Positions 1 through 10,033 are shown, counted from the first letter of the stretch. The stretch: DNA of 51,070 nucleotides from a bacterium (GCA_021781705.1 JAJXWI010000013.1:1-51070); one strand, 5' to 3'. Made by a program: numbers and translations. The notes: a model not told the origin generated them from the sequence alone.

Positions 1-2
1 AT

Positions 3-326
3 ACAATTGAACTCAAAAAGATAAAGGAAACAGTCAAGAAAGATGCGATTGAAAGAATAGAAGTTGAACGAAAATTCGGACTTGCCAAAAGACGCTACAG
101 CATGGGACTTGTCATGGAAAAGCTACCCCTGACAGTTTTGGCAGCAGTTTCACTGACTATCCTAGTGATGAATTTTGATAAAATCCTTAGGTGGATTTTT
201 TTATCCCTATTTTCTTTGCTCTCGTTTATCAGGATTTTGATGATCTTCATCCTGGAAAGCATGGAAAGGCTGTACTTCTGTAAAAATCCTTATAGCAGAC
301 TTAAGCCAGTTGTGGCTTTTACTTGA
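3..326 (+). CDS. IS5-type transposase, C-terminal fragment (cut by the window edge)
   Basis: The reading frame is open from base 3, upstream of the first ATG at 102, so this is the tail of a longer gene that begins outside the window. The translation contains an ERKFGLAKRRYSMGLVMEKL block followed by a hydrophobic LVMNFDKILRWIF block. This pairing is characteristic of the C-terminus of IS5/IS1182-type DDE transposases (family knowledge). The catalytic DDE residues would lie mostly upstream, so activity cannot be judged. The last ~60 residues are hydrophobic and are seen in many members after the LVMN motif. No terminal inverted repeat was recognised downstream. An IS element abutting the accessory region at 0.3-4.6 kb fits recent rearrangement there. 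Confidence 0.7.
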   Translation, partial: TIELKKIKETVKKDAIERIEVERKFGLAKRRYSMGLVMEKLPLTVLAAVSLTILVMNFDKILRWIFLSLFSLLSFIRILMIFILESMERLYFCKNPYSRLKPVVAFT

Positions 327-480
327 TGAAAATGGTAAAAAATAATATTTTGAGAATTATTCAGCAATCATTATTTAGACTTTTGGGTTAAAATGCGGCT
401 AAAAAATGGCCTATGTCAATACGCAATTGGAAACTGGCTCTTAGCCGTTTTACGATTAGGGTTGAAGGAAGGGTGCAATT

Positions 481-600
481 GTGAACACAAAGAAAATGAG
501 CTTCGGGGGCTACTTCGGAGATCTGCTTTCCCCTCGCTCATTAAAAAACAAGAAAGACCGGTTACACAAAATTACTGAAAGAGCCCCAGGTAGTCTATAA
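481..600 (+). CDS. Short 39-residue ORF with a strong ribosome binding site, possibly a gene remnant
   Basis: A GTG start at 481 is preceded by a purine-rich GAAGGAAGGG about 7 bases upstream, a much better translation signal than random sequence usually shows. The product begins MNTKKMSFGGYFGDLL and is basic and mostly hydrophilic. It runs into TAA at 600 and overlaps the 3' end of the convergent ankyrin gene by 29 bases. It could be the surviving N-terminus of a decayed gene, since it sits close to a transposase fragment, or a real small protein. No family recognised. Confidence 0.25.
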   Translation: MNTKKMSFGGYFGDLLSPRSLKNKKDRLHKITERAPGSL

Positions 601-1711
601 TAGATGTGAATTTTTCACGTTGTTCATGGCTAGTCTCTACTTCTCTCTTTATTGACATCAAAGCTTGCGGAGTTCTTCCGTGTTTATCCACAATATTTAT
701 ATCTACATTGCATTTCTCGATCAAATATTCCAGTAATAACTTAGTTTCATCGAAAGATTCTTTATTAATTCCACTCATAACTGCATAGTGTAAAACAGTA
801 AAACGATCGGTAGTTGATGTTACCAATAGTAAGTCAGGAAACTTAGCAAGCATCATCTTAACTGTTGGCAAATCTGCTGATTGTGCTGCTGTTAGAAAGG
901 TTGTTCGCGTTTTATCGTCATATGTTTTAATTATCTCTTCTTCGGAAATTTCTAGAGGTTCTTTTAATTGATCGTGTTTGGAAAATTGTATATGAAATAC
1001 CTCAGGGATGGATATTTTACCAATAGCAGCCTCCATTGTTGTCTTACCCTTACATACCTCATGCCCCATTATTTTTACCTCTTCCGGCAAGTAATGTTGT
1101 TTCAATTCGTTCGCATTTAGAACTGCTATCTTAACTACTCCATAAGGGCTAACTATATAAAAGTTTCTTATCATAAGACAGCGATCCGTATAAAAACAAA
1201 AACTTTCAATATCTTTGTCAGAGGGACGCACCATCGAAAATCTGGCCCATCTTTGCACTTCTTTCAGGTAATTCCTCTTATCTTTCCAAGGTAAAGCAAG
1301 GAATTTGTCCAGCGCTGAAGTCAGCAATGTAGAAAATATAAATTTTTCACAAATTAATGGATGTATATGTACATGATTAAGATCCCCTCCAATTGATGAT
1401 AAATTTATGCCTTTCTGATTTACTGACATGTAGGGAAATATTGGATGACTTTTCAGAACAAATTCTCCAGTCAAATTGTACCAATAGTTGCCATCAATCT
1501 TGAAAGCAAAGATTACTTCTTTTGTTCCAGTGCACATATTTCTTAACGCCTTTAATCCGTCATCAAATGATCTCGAAACATAATAATCTTCAAGTGAAAC
1601 TTCAAAATCTCGATATTCAAGAAAGTTAACCGACAGACATCTGGGTGTCATTAAGCCGAACATTCCGAAAAACATAACTAAACATATTATAAGACAAGTA
1701 TATTTTTTCAC
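572..1711 (-). CDS. Secreted protein with C-terminal ankyrin repeats
   Basis: 379 residues. The start is GTG at 1711, chosen because GGAGG lies 8 bases upstream. The N-terminus MKKYTCLIICLVMFFGMFG is a signal-peptide-like stretch (charged n-region, about 18 hydrophobic residues), so the protein is probably exported. Residues ~30-265 match no family I recognise and carry several Cys and His residues. Residues ~270-365 look like two to three ankyrin repeats: TFLTAAQSADLPTVKMMLAKF, then TVLHYAVMSG with LLLEYLIEKCNVDINIVDK, then HGRTPQALM. Ankyrin repeats mediate protein-protein contact, so a periplasmic or secreted binding role is inferred. It stands alone, convergent with the short ORF at 481 and with no operon partner. 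It could be part of the accessory segment that starts with the transposase tail. Confidence 0.75.
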   Translation of the reverse strand: MKKYTCLIICLVMFFGMFGLMTPRCLSVNFLEYRDFEVSLEDYYVSRSFDDGLKALRNMCTGTKEVIFAFKIDGNYWYNLTGEFVLKSHPIFPYMSVNQKGINLSSIGGDLNHVHIHPLICEKFIFSTLLTSALDKFLALPWKDKRNYLKEVQRWARFSMVRPSDKDIESFCFYTDRCLMIRNFYIVSPYGVVKIAVLNANELKQHYLPEEVKIMGHEVCKGKTTMEAAIGKISIPEVFHIQFSKHDQLKEPLEISEEEIIKTYDDKTRTTFLTAAQSADLPTVKMMLAKFPDLLLVTSTTDRFTVLHYAVMSGINKESFDETKLLLEYLIEKCNVDINIVDKHGRTPQALMSIKREVETSHEQREKFTSIIDYLGLFQ

Positions 1712-2212
1712 AGTGAAATCCTCCTTATTCTGTGCGGTTTGTAAGCGTCATATTTTCTATAGTAAATAGCCTGATGTTGATGCACTACTATAGAACAGAA
1801 AAGCATCGAACTGACAGTAAATACTTATTGAACTATAATCTTGGTTCAAATTTTTTAAACAAAAAAATAAAAAATATGCTTAATTATTGCAGCTTGATAA
1901 GCAATGCGTTATAAATACATGTCTATTAATAGGAGGGGGCAGGAAGCAATTGTGAATTATCCTTAGAAACCAAAAGGAACTTATGAAGGATAAAGATAAT
2001 ATTGACAGAATAGAGAAAGAGGGAACTTGAAAAGCTTAGGAAGAGAAAAACTGATAGGCGTTTTAAAGCCTCTTACTCCAGAAGAATTAACATTCATAAT
2101 CGGCTTGTACATCATTGCAAAGATAAACAAATAACACTACAATCTTCCTTAATTCGCAGTGTTTAAAGATCACTTAATGTACCTAAGAATAGCAATAGTT
2201 TGTTATTAGCGT
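1712..2212. other. Intergenic gap, no convincing gene
   Basis: About 500 bases between the divergent ankyrin and sensor-kinase genes. The part next to 1711 carries the ribosome binding site of the ankyrin gene. A GGAGGGGGCAGG run near 1931-1942 resembles a ribosome binding site, but the GTG after it opens only four codons before TAG. A later short frame (about 2029-2133, ending in a hydrophobic LTFIIGLYIIAKINK) has no good start. The segment is AT-rich and reads like decayed coding sequence. Confidence 0.4.
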
Positions 2213-4393
2213 ATGAACAGTAGAGGCCAGAAAATTATTCTTCTTGTTGAAGACGAACCTTCATTAGCCAAGATCGAGGGAATGGTTATTGAGAAGTTCG
2301 GGTATAAGATCATTTTTGCCAGTACCGGAGAAAAGGCGGTAGAGTGCGTTGAGGAATTCCCAGATATCGACCTTATCCTTATGGACATCAACCTGGGTTC
2401 AGGAATTGATGGAACTCAAGCTGCCAGAGAGATACTTGAAAAAAGACATTTACCTATAGTATTTTTGACTTCTCATTCAGAAAAAGAATATGTTGATAGG
2501 GTAAAGGCGATTACCCGCTACGGCTACATAGTCAAAAATTCAGGTAGCTTTGTTCTTCAATCTTCCATCGAGATGGCTTTTGAGTTGTTTGAATCAAATA
2601 AAAAAAATCAACTAGAAAAAGAATTCAATCAGACTTTGTTCGACAATCTACCAGCAGGGATAGTAGCTCGTGACGATAGGGGGATGCTAGCTTTGTTTAA
2701 CAAGACTTCATCTGCGTGGCACGGAGTAGATATTAAGAAACTGCCCCCTGAAGAGTGGGGTAAACATTATGGCTTATATGATGTTGATGGAGTTCCGCCC
2801 CTGTCCGTGGAACAAATTCCATTATTCCGTGCTTTTAAAGGGGAACGTTTTAAAGGGGTGCAGATGTCCATAGTAGAGGGTAAGCCTCCGCGCTACATTT
2901 CTGTAAATGGAGCCCCTTTCTATGGATTCTAACAAGAAGAAGCTCGGAGCAGTCGTAGTAATGACAGATATTACTGAAATAAAGAAGACCGAGAAAGCCC
3001 TAAAGTTAAGCAGCGAACGTATTATTCTTGCTACAGATGGAGCTAATCTTGGACTTTGGAATTGGAATACAGATACTGGAGAGGTCATCTGTAACAATAA
3101 TGCCAAAGTAATGTTTGGCATCCCGACGGACTTGGCTATAATCCATCAGGACCGCCTCCGCAAAGCATTACACCCCGACGATCTGGAGAGGACAGCTAAG
3201 GTGATAGAGGATGCTCTCGAAAATCACAGAGATTATGATGCCGAATTTCGTAGCCTTTGGACAGATGGTAGCATTCACTGGATTTCAGCAAAAGGGCGCG
3301 GTTATTACGATTCAGCAGGTAAACCTTGCCGGATGGAAGGTGTATGTTTTGACATAAGCGAATTCAAGCATAAGGAGAGCGAGCTCGAAAAGAGTATATC
3401 ACTCCTCAATGCGATCAATGACGGGACTTCGAATCTGGTCTGCATTAAAGACAAAAAAGGGCAGGTAATATTCGCCAATCCGGCGATGATCCGATTTGTC
3501 GGAAAATCAGAAGAGGAGATTATCGGCAGATCTGATGTTGACATCGTTGGGAGCTTGGAACAGTCTGCGAAAATTGCTGAAAATGATCGGATTGTCATGA
3601 AATCTGGTGTCACTCATCTCTTTGAGGAATCAGGGGATTCATTGTCTGGACGGTGGAACATGTTATTCTCGAAAACTCCATTCCGTGATTCTCACGGAAA
3701 TGTGATCGGAGTCATCGGAATAGGAACAGACATCACCCGCCTTAAAGAGACTGAAGATAAAGTTCAAAAACTACTAAAGGAAAAGGAACTCCTGCTCAAA
3801 GAAGTTCACCATCGCACACAAAATAATATAAACATTATATCCAGCTTGCTTGAGCTTCATGCGCTTTCTACAAGTTCTCAGTTCGCAATAGATGCCCTGA
3901 AAGATGCTAAGATGTAGACTAGAATAGTATTAACATGCTTTATGATGGTATCTACAACTCCGAAAATTACAGTGAAATTTCGCTTAAAGAATATCTTGAT
4001 AGACTTGCTGACGTAATTCTCCTGCCCATCTATAAAACAAAACATATTACAGTAGAAAGGCATATTGAGGATATTATCTTACCTTCAAAAATATCATTTT
4101 CGCTTGGAATAATTATCAATGAAATTCTAACCAATATTGTGAAACATGCCTTCAAGGGCAGGGATAAGGGGAATGTCACAATTTCGTCTTCAAAGAAGAG
4201 TGCCAAGGTGCTGATTGTCATTCAGGATGACGGGGTTGGCATGCCTAAAAATATAACATTGAAGACATCTACTGGATTTGGGCTTAGTTTGATAAAATTA
4301 ATGAGTGAAAGTATAAATGGGAAGATACAGGTTAAACGCTTTAACGGCACAAGCTTTATCCTGGAAATTCCGATAAATACCAAGTCAATATAG
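2213..4393 (+). pseudogene. Frameshifted REC-PAS-PAS-PAS-HisKA_2 sensor histidine kinase
   Basis: Three consecutive reading frames together spell one protein. Frame one (2213-2932) has a response-regulator receiver domain, with acidic residues E13 and D14 and phospho-acceptor D58 in LILMDIN, then a PAS domain. Near 2924 one extra base ends this frame. Deleting it rejoins GAPFYDSNKKKLGAVVVMTD, which continues in the second frame (to 3917). That frame carries two further PAS domains and the HisKA_2 phospho-acceptor box KEVHHRTQNN. A second lesion near 3905-3934, apparently a stop plus an indel, separates this from the HATPase_c part (3935-4393), which has N-box NEILTNIVKHAF, DDGVGMP and GFGLSL. 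Receiver-first PAS kinases of this type act on a separate regulator. With two lesions the gene is probably inactive unless the assembly is wrong. Confidence 0.8.
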
Positions 4394-4420
4394 GCCTGAG
4401 AACATCAAACAACCTTGAAA

Positions 4421-4590
4421 GTAAATATTCAGTAAAGTATCTCATTATTTTAAATCAGAAAAGTGAGTGAATCTTTACGACATCTCGGCGATCTGTCCCT
4501 GTCTAATATTGTATTTTTCAAGGTAGGGCGACCTCGCCGAGGGCGCCGCGTTTTCTTATAGCCGGCCGATTAATTTAGCTGAACACTTAC
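4421..4590 (+). repeat. MITE-like inverted-repeat element, copy A
   Basis: The left end starts GTAAATATTCAGTAAAGTAT and the right end finishes TTTAGCTGAACACTTAC. The outer 12 bases are inverted copies of one another (GTAARTRTTCAG). The interior contains CGGCGATCTGTCCC, GGTAGGGCGACC and GCGCCGCGTTTTCTTAT, all of which recur in the copies at 16.8 and 24.0 kb. No coding capacity. It lies between the broken kinase gene and rsmB, so it may also serve as a 3' structure for either transcript. Confidence 0.65.
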
Positions 4591-4620
4591 CTTTGCTAAA
4601 TAATTACACTGAAAACAGCA

Positions 4621-5952
4621 TCAACTACTTTTCTGCATTTTTGCAACAAACATAGCGTCGCAATCAGACATCCATGGATAAATTTGAAGCATGCCATCTG
4701 TAGAACTTCCATCTAGCGGGTTAACAAAGCTTTCAAGGGTAAATTCAGAATGGTTCTTCAAAAATTCTTTTATCATTAGGCTATTTTCTTCATCAAAAAC
4801 CGAACATGTCGCGTATATGAGAAATCCGCCTTTTTTAACTGCGGAAGAAGCATTTTCCAGTATTGAGAATTGGATTGATAAGAGTTCCTCTATTTCTTCT
4901 GGAGAAAGCCTCCACCTTGCATCGGGATTTCTCCTCCATGTACCGGAACAAGAGCACGGAGCATCAATAAGCACCCCGTCAAAAGATTCTGCCTTGTTGC
5001 TCCTTAGTGCTTTTCCATCCCATGCTTTGCATTCAATGTTTGATTTCTCATTTCTTTTTGCACGCTTCTTTAAATCGTCAAGCTTATATTCCCTTATGTC
5101 ACTTGCTACTATGCGGCCTTTGTTCTGCATCATACTGGAAAGTTGAAGGCTCTTGCCCCCTGCGCCGGCACAACAGTCCCACCATCTTTCTCCGGGTTTT
5201 GCTCCCGCTACAATTCCTATAACTTGTGACGCAATATCTTGTATTTCAAAGAATCCGCTCTCAAAAGATTTTAGGGAATACAAACTCACTTTCGCGTTCT
5301 TTATGCACACCGCATCCTTTACTGTTTCACTGGAAAAATACTGGATTTCATTTTTACTGAATTCTTTAAATAATTTTTCGGTGTCAGCGGTCTGTATTCT
5401 TAACCAAATCGGAGGCCTCGTCTGGTACCATTTTATTAGTTCTTTTTCGGTAGAAAGAGTTTGTTTTATTTTTTCATGAGCCCATTCAGGAATCAAAGCT
5501 GAATACGATATTTTTTTGCTCACCCCAAAAAAACTCAATATTTTCGATGCTTCATCCTCATTAAAAACACTCTGAATAGTCCTGCACAATGTTTCCGGCA
5601 CATTTAATTCATACTTCCAGTACTCCATAAGCGCGGCTTCTATCGATCCGTCAAAAATTCCTGCGGATAAGGCAATTTTTGACAAAGTCTTACTGCTAAG
5701 AGTTAAAAAGTCAGGTTGGTCTTCAGGGGTATGCAAATAAATAATTTCCTTTAACCATCCATACCATCTAAAAACAGAAAATACCACTTCGTACATAATA
5801 CGCCTGTCCCTTGAACCGTATTTTTTATTGTTTTTAAAATAATAAGTAACGGCCTTATCTGCCGGACGGTTTTCTTTTAATACAGCGTTCAGTGCAAATT
5901 TCAGAATGCCATAGCAGGCAATTGCCTGGGGTTTCGCGAGATCTTTTGACAT
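4621..5952 (-). CDS. rsmB: 16S rRNA (cytosine-5) methyltransferase, RsmB/Sun family
   Basis: 443 residues, close to the usual RsmB length (about 430-450). The first ~140 residues form the NusB-like RNA-binding domain. The C-terminal half is the Rossmann methyltransferase domain, with SAM-binding DCCAGAGGKS near residue 260, a DAPCSCSGTWRRNPD motif IV near 330 and YATCSVF near 379. The two Cys in the last two motifs are the general-base and nucleophile pair of m5C methyltransferases. The enzyme methylates C967 (E. coli numbering) of 16S rRNA using S-adenosylmethionine in the cytosol. It is monocistronic on the minus strand, divergent from rarA, with only a weak AGG before ATG 5952. Other NOL1/NOP2/Sun paralogues (RsmF) are less likely because the NusB-like domain is present. 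Confidence 0.9.
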   Translation of the reverse strand: MSKDLAKPQAIACYGILKFALNAVLKENRPADKAVTYYFKNNKKYGSRDRRIMYEVVFSVFRWYGWLKEIIYLHTPEDQPDFLTLSSKTLSKIALSAGIFDGSIEAALMEYWKYELNVPETLCRTIQSVFNEDEASKILSFFGVSKKISYSALIPEWAHEKIKQTLSTEKELIKWYQTRPPIWLRIQTADTEKLFKEFSKNEIQYFSSETVKDAVCIKNAKVSLYSLKSFESGFFEIQDIASQVIGIVAGAKPGERWWDCCAGAGGKSLQLSSMMQNKGRIVASDIREYKLDDLKKRAKRNEKSNIECKAWDGKALRSNKAESFDGVLIDAPCSCSGTWRRNPDARWRLSPEEIEELLSIQFSILENASSAVKKGGFLIYATCSVFDEENSLMIKEFLKNHSEFTLESFVNPLDGSSTDGMLQIYPWMSDCDAMFVAKMQKSS

Positions 5953-6226
5953 AAAAATAACCTATAATATAGTTTTAAGTTTTTATATAAACGATGTTTA
6001 ATTTATCCCTGTATGCGAATATAATACCATTTCGGAACTTAAGTTTTGTTGTTTTTACATTGTTTTGAGTACTTTGGACCAGTTGGGATTGTTATAAAAA
6101 AGAAGTTTAATGCTATATTTTTGCTTTAACTATAAAAACATTTTGATTATAGTCTCTTTTTGTCGGTGCAGTTCAGTCAATGATCTGACTTAATTAGAAA
6201 ATCCAGCCGGTCCTGAAAATAAAAGT

Positions 6227-7579
6227 GTGGGGTACGGTTTGGATAATTTGCTATTTGATATAGAAGATGGAAGAGAGAAGATTCCTGCGGTAGAGTCGGG
6301 AAAACATATTCCTCTTGCAGCAAGGCTAAGGCCAGAAACGTTTGAAGAGTTTTATGGGCAAGAGCATCTTGTTTCTGCAGGTAAGCTTTTCAGAAAGTCC
6401 ATAGAAAGCGACACCTTTGCATCCATTATTCTTTACGGCCCGCCTGGGGTGGGAAAAACAAGCTTGGCCGAGATTATCGCAAAAACTACAGATTCGGCAT
6501 TCGTAAGACTTTCCGGTGTAATATCTAAAGTCACTGATTTGCGGAAAGAGATAGCTACAGCAATAGAGCGGCGCGGCATAAATAAAAGAAGAACAATTGT
6601 TTTTATTGACGAAATTCATAGATTCAACAGGGCTCAACAGGACTCCCTCCTTCCAGATATAGAAAATGGAAATATCAGGTTTATCGGTGCAACGACACAG
6701 AATCCCTATTTTTTTCTAGTGTCCCCATTATTGTCGAGATCGCTGATATTCAATCTTAAACCCTTGTCAAAAGAAAATATACAGAATCTGATCAAGCGCG
6801 CAATTTTAGATAAGAAAGGGTTCTCCGGGCAGGTAGAAATAGACGATGACGCATTGGGTTTTTTGTGCGAAGTATGTGAAGGCGACGCCAGACGCGCGCT
6901 TAATACGCTGGAACTCTCCACCGCAGTGTCTGAAAAAAGAAATAGAGATAAAATCGTAATAGACATACCGACTGTAAGGGAAACAGTCCAGAAGAAGTCA
7001 GTTAATTATGGTAAAGATGAACATTACGACACAATAAGCGCATTCATAAAAAGCATGAGAGGAAGCGATCCCGACGCAGCCATTTACTGGCTGGCAAAAA
7101 TGCTTAACGCCGGAGAAGAGATCATGTTTATTGCCAGGAGGATAGTAATTTTCGCATCCGAAGATATTGGCAATGCCGACCCAAGAGCCGTACAGTTAGC
7201 TACATCAATAATGCAGGCAGTGGAAATGATAGGAATGCCGGAAGCTAGAATACTTCTGGCTCAGGCGGTTACTTACTGCGCCACTGCGCCTAAAAGCAAT
7301 GCCTCCTATAAGGCTATTTCAGACGCACTCGAAGATGTAGAAAAGAATAGGATAGAACCTGTACCAGTTTATCTCAAGTCCAAATATTGCCCAAGCACTG
7401 ATGAAGAAAAATCAGAAGCTTACAAATACTCACATGCATATGCAAGTCATTATTCAGGACAAGATTACATTGGGGTTCAAAAAACGTTCTATCATCCGGC
7501 TGATATAGGATTCGAAAGCAAAATCAAAGAAAGGATAAAATTCTGGAGCAGTTTAAAGGTAAAAAGTAAAGAAGAGTAA
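6227..7579 (+). CDS. rarA: Replication-associated recombination protein A (AAA+ ATPase)
   Basis: 450 residues, as in RarA/MgsA. The Walker A GPPGVGKTS is at residues 71-79, Walker B reads FIDEIHRFNRAQQD, sensor 1 is GATTQNP, and the arginine-finger region is SPLLSRS. The C-terminal tetramerisation part contains the conserved EDIGNADPRA and YCATAPKSN blocks. The protein acts at stalled replication forks and in recombination, related to clamp-loader subunits and eukaryotic WRNIP1. The start used is GTG 6227 with no obvious ribosome binding site. A TTG at 6239 is a possible alternative, because family conservation begins only around residue 27 (HIPLAARLRP). It stands alone upstream of rny. Confidence 0.92.
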   Translation: MGYGLDNLLFDIEDGREKIPAVESGKHIPLAARLRPETFEEFYGQEHLVSAGKLFRKSIESDTFASIILYGPPGVGKTSLAEIIAKTTDSAFVRLSGVISKVTDLRKEIATAIERRGINKRRTIVFIDEIHRFNRAQQDSLLPDIENGNIRFIGATTQNPYFFLVSPLLSRSLIFNLKPLSKENIQNLIKRAILDKKGFSGQVEIDDDALGFLCEVCEGDARRALNTLELSTAVSEKRNRDKIVIDIPTVRETVQKKSVNYGKDEHYDTISAFIKSMRGSDPDAAIYWLAKMLNAGEEIMFIARRIVIFASEDIGNADPRAVQLATSIMQAVEMIGMPEARILLAQAVTYCATAPKSNASYKAISDALEDVEKNRIEPVPVYLKSKYCPSTDEEKSEAYKYSHAYASHYSGQDYIGVQKTFYHPADIGFESKIKERIKFWSSLKVKSKEE

Positions 7580-7674
7580 TTATGGTTTTACAGGTTGTAA
7601 ATCCCATAAAAATGGTGTATGGAATTGAGTTGTTTTTAAAATATTAATTTTTAACTTATTTTAAGGAGCTTTAA

Positions 7675-9222
7675 ATGTATTATTTATACGCAATTTGGAT
7701 GATGGCAGGGCTTCTGGCGGGATTCAGCTTGTTGTGGCTGATATCAATGCTAAGAAAGAACACTGCCGTAAGTGTAGCTGCGAGAATAAAGAATGATGCA
7801 CAGAAGGAATACGAACACATTACCAGGGAAGCTAAGGTTTCTGCAAAAAGCGAAATATTGAAACTGAAAGAATCATTTGAGGATGAGTGCAAAGAAAGAA
7901 GAAAAGAACTTACTAAAATAGAGCAGAGGCTTGATTCAAGAGAAGAAAATCTGGACAAGAAGTTGGATGTCCTTGAAGGCAGGTACGATACACTGGATAA
8001 AAAGGAAAAAGAACTTACAAAAGTCAAAGAAAAACTTGCAGAAAAGGAAGCTGAGCTTCACCAAAAAATAGACCAGCAAATTAAAGAACTGCAAAGAGTA
8101 TCAGAACTGGATAGAGAAACCGCTAAGAAGATGCTCTTTGAAAAACTTGATTCTGAATTAAAGCATGAAGCCGGAATCAGGATAAGGGACATACAGGAAA
8201 AGACGAAAGAAACAGCGGATGCTGAAGCCCAGAGAATAATTGTTTCGGCAATACAAAGATATGCTTCTGAATGCACATACGAGAGGACTACGGCAACAAT
8301 ACCTATTCAAAGCGATGAAATGAAAGGACGCATTATCGGAAGAGATGGAAGAAATATCCGTTCTCTCGAAGCGGCTACCGGCGTAAATATCCTCATAGAT
8401 GATACTCCTGAAGCAGTTGTCATTTCTTGTTTTGACCCTGTTAGAAAAGAAATTGGAAGACAGGTTCTAGAAAGGTTGATTTCTGATGGGCGAATACATC
8501 CTACAAGAGTAGAAGAAATAACTAAGAAAGTTAGAAAAGATGTCGAAAAAGAGATAATGGATGCCGGCGGCAATGCGGCGCTTGAAATCGGGATACAGGG
8601 AATATCTCCGCACCTTATAAAGCTCTTGGGAAGACTGAAATACCGTTATAGTTTTTCTCAAAATGTGTTAAAGCATTCTCTTGAGACGGCTTACTTCATG
8701 GGAATGATAGCCGCAGAACTCGGACTCAATGAACAAATGGCAAGGCGTGTTGGCCTTCTGCATGACATAGGAAAAGCCGTTGATCATGAACTTGAAGGAT
8801 CACATGCAGCAATAGGTGCTGACCTTCTAAGAAGAAATGGGGAGGATCCTATTGTCGTTAACGCGGTAGCCGCTCACCATGGAGAAGTAGAGCCGACAAG
8901 CATTTATGCGGTACTGGTTAATGCCTGCGATGCTTTGAGCGCTTCAAGGCCAGGGGCGAGAAGCGAAACGACAGAACTCTATTTAAAGAGACTCGAACAA
9001 CTTGAAAGCATATCTAATAGTTTTGAAGGCGTTGAATCTTCATATGCCCTGCAGGCAGGTAGGGAAGTCAGAGTAGTCGTAGAACCCCAAAAAATCACAG
9101 ATGAGAGAGCGCAGTGTCTTGCAAGAGATATTTGCCTGAGGATAGAAAAAGAGATGAATTACCCAGGAAAAATACTTGTTACAGTAATAAGAGAAACAAG
9201 GTCCATCGATTACGCAAAATAA
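7675..9222 (+). CDS. rny: Ribonuclease Y
   Basis: 515 residues, typical for RNase Y. One N-terminal membrane helix (about residues 3-22) is followed by a long charged coiled coil (about 30-185). Then come a KH RNA-binding domain (GRIIGRDGRNIRSLE, ~215-270) and an HD domain with the catalytic HDIGK at about residue 362 and a later AAHHGE. This membrane-anchored endonuclease starts mRNA decay and replaces RNase E where that enzyme is absent. The start ATG 7675 has a clear AAGGAG nearby. The next gene begins 5 bases after the stop, so the two are cotranscribed. The same RNase Y/YmdB order is known from other bacteria. Confidence 0.95.
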   Translation: MYYLYAIWMMAGLLAGFSLLWLISMLRKNTAVSVAARIKNDAQKEYEHITREAKVSAKSEILKLKESFEDECKERRKELTKIEQRLDSREENLDKKLDVLEGRYDTLDKKEKELTKVKEKLAEKEAELHQKIDQQIKELQRVSELDRETAKKMLFEKLDSELKHEAGIRIRDIQEKTKETADAEAQRIIVSAIQRYASECTYERTTATIPIQSDEMKGRIIGRDGRNIRSLEAATGVNILIDDTPEAVVISCFDPVRKEIGRQVLERLISDGRIHPTRVEEITKKVRKDVEKEIMDAGGNAALEIGIQGISPHLIKLLGRLKYRYSFSQNVLKHSLETAYFMGMIAAELGLNEQMARRVGLLHDIGKAVDHELEGSHAAIGADLLRRNGEDPIVVNAVAAHHGEVEPTSIYAVLVNACDALSASRPGARSETTELYLKRLEQLESISNSFEGVESSYALQAGREVRVVVEPQKITDERAQCLARDICLRIEKEMNYPGKILVTVIRETRSIDYAK

Positions 9223-9227
9223 TAAAA

Positions 9228-10019
9228 ATGAACCTGTTATTCATCGGTGATATCGTTGGAAAAGGCGGAAGAAAAGCTGTCAAGAAGCTCGTTCCTGAGC
9301 TGAGGCAGAAATTCGGGTGCGTTTTCTGCGTGGCAAACGGTGAAAATTGTGCTTCCGGCTCTGGAATAACTGAAAAGTGCGTAAAAGATATTTCTCAATA
9401 TGCTGATGTAATAACGCTCGGGGATCATGTTTGGGATCAGAAAAATTTTGAACAGGAAATTAAAAGCCTGCACAATGTAATTAGACCGGCAAACATCAAT
9501 CCTAAGCAGCCAGGGAAAGGGTATGGTATATTCAAAATACCGGCAGGTGGAGAAATAGCTGTCATAAACCTCATGGGGCGAACGTTTTTGAAAAGTTCAG
9601 CGCTTTGCCCATTTACGGAAATCGACAGGATTCTTAAAGAGATTCCATCGTATGTAAAATGCATACTTGTGGACTTTCACGCTGAAGCTACAAGCGAAAA
9701 GCTCGCAATGGGAAGATATCTCAACGGTAAAGTCACGGCAGTACTAGGAACTCATACTCATGTCCAGACAGCTGACGCTATGGTATTCAAGGGCGGAACT
9801 GCCTATATCACTGATGTAGGAATGGTTGGCGCAGAAGAATCAATACTGGGCAGAAGTATAGAAAATGTTATTTATAAATTCACTACTGATATGCCAACCA
9901 GATTGGAAGTTGTGGAAACTGGAAGTATGAGATTTTGTGCCGCAGTAATAAGTTATGACATGAAAACAGGGCGTGCTTCAGCAATTACCCCGCTTTCTAT
10001 TCTTACTGACGTAGAATAA
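9228..10019 (+). CDS. ymdB: YmdB-like metallophosphoesterase (TIGR00282 family)
   Basis: 263 residues from ATG 9228. This start is preferred over in-frame upstream codons because it lies 5 bases after the rny stop and the family begins exactly MxxLFIGDIVGKGG. Metal-binding blocks visible are GDIVGKGGRKAV, ANGENCASGSGIT, GDHVWD, DFHAEATSEK and GTHTHVQTAD. The Bacillus subtilis homologue has phosphodiesterase activity against cyclic nucleotides and affects biofilm-related gene expression, partly through RNase Y. The location directly after rny suggests the same functional link here. The product has no signal peptide and should be cytosolic. The assignment to the family is secure; the physiological substrate is not known. 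Confidence 0.9.
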   Translation: MNLLFIGDIVGKGGRKAVKKLVPELRQKFGCVFCVANGENCASGSGITEKCVKDISQYADVITLGDHVWDQKNFEQEIKSLHNVIRPANINPKQPGKGYGIFKIPAGGEIAVINLMGRTFLKSSALCPFTEIDRILKEIPSYVKCILVDFHAEATSEKLAMGRYLNGKVTAVLGTHTHVQTADAMVFKGGTAYITDVGMVGAEESILGRSIENVIYKFTTDMPTRLEVVETGSMRFCAAVISYDMKTGRASAITPLSILTDVE

Positions 10020-10033
10020 TTTGGAGTACCTTT

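Noticed and set aside
393-578. 61-residue plus-strand ORF
   Set aside because: No ribosome binding site, odd composition and overlap with the better-supported 481-600 frame.
2206-2391. Minus-strand ORF opposite the receiver domain
   Set aside because: Shadow of the receiver-domain coding sequence with no start signal.
4691-5479. Plus-strand ORFs opposite rsmB
   Set aside because: Mirror frames of a strongly supported gene; no ribosome binding sites.
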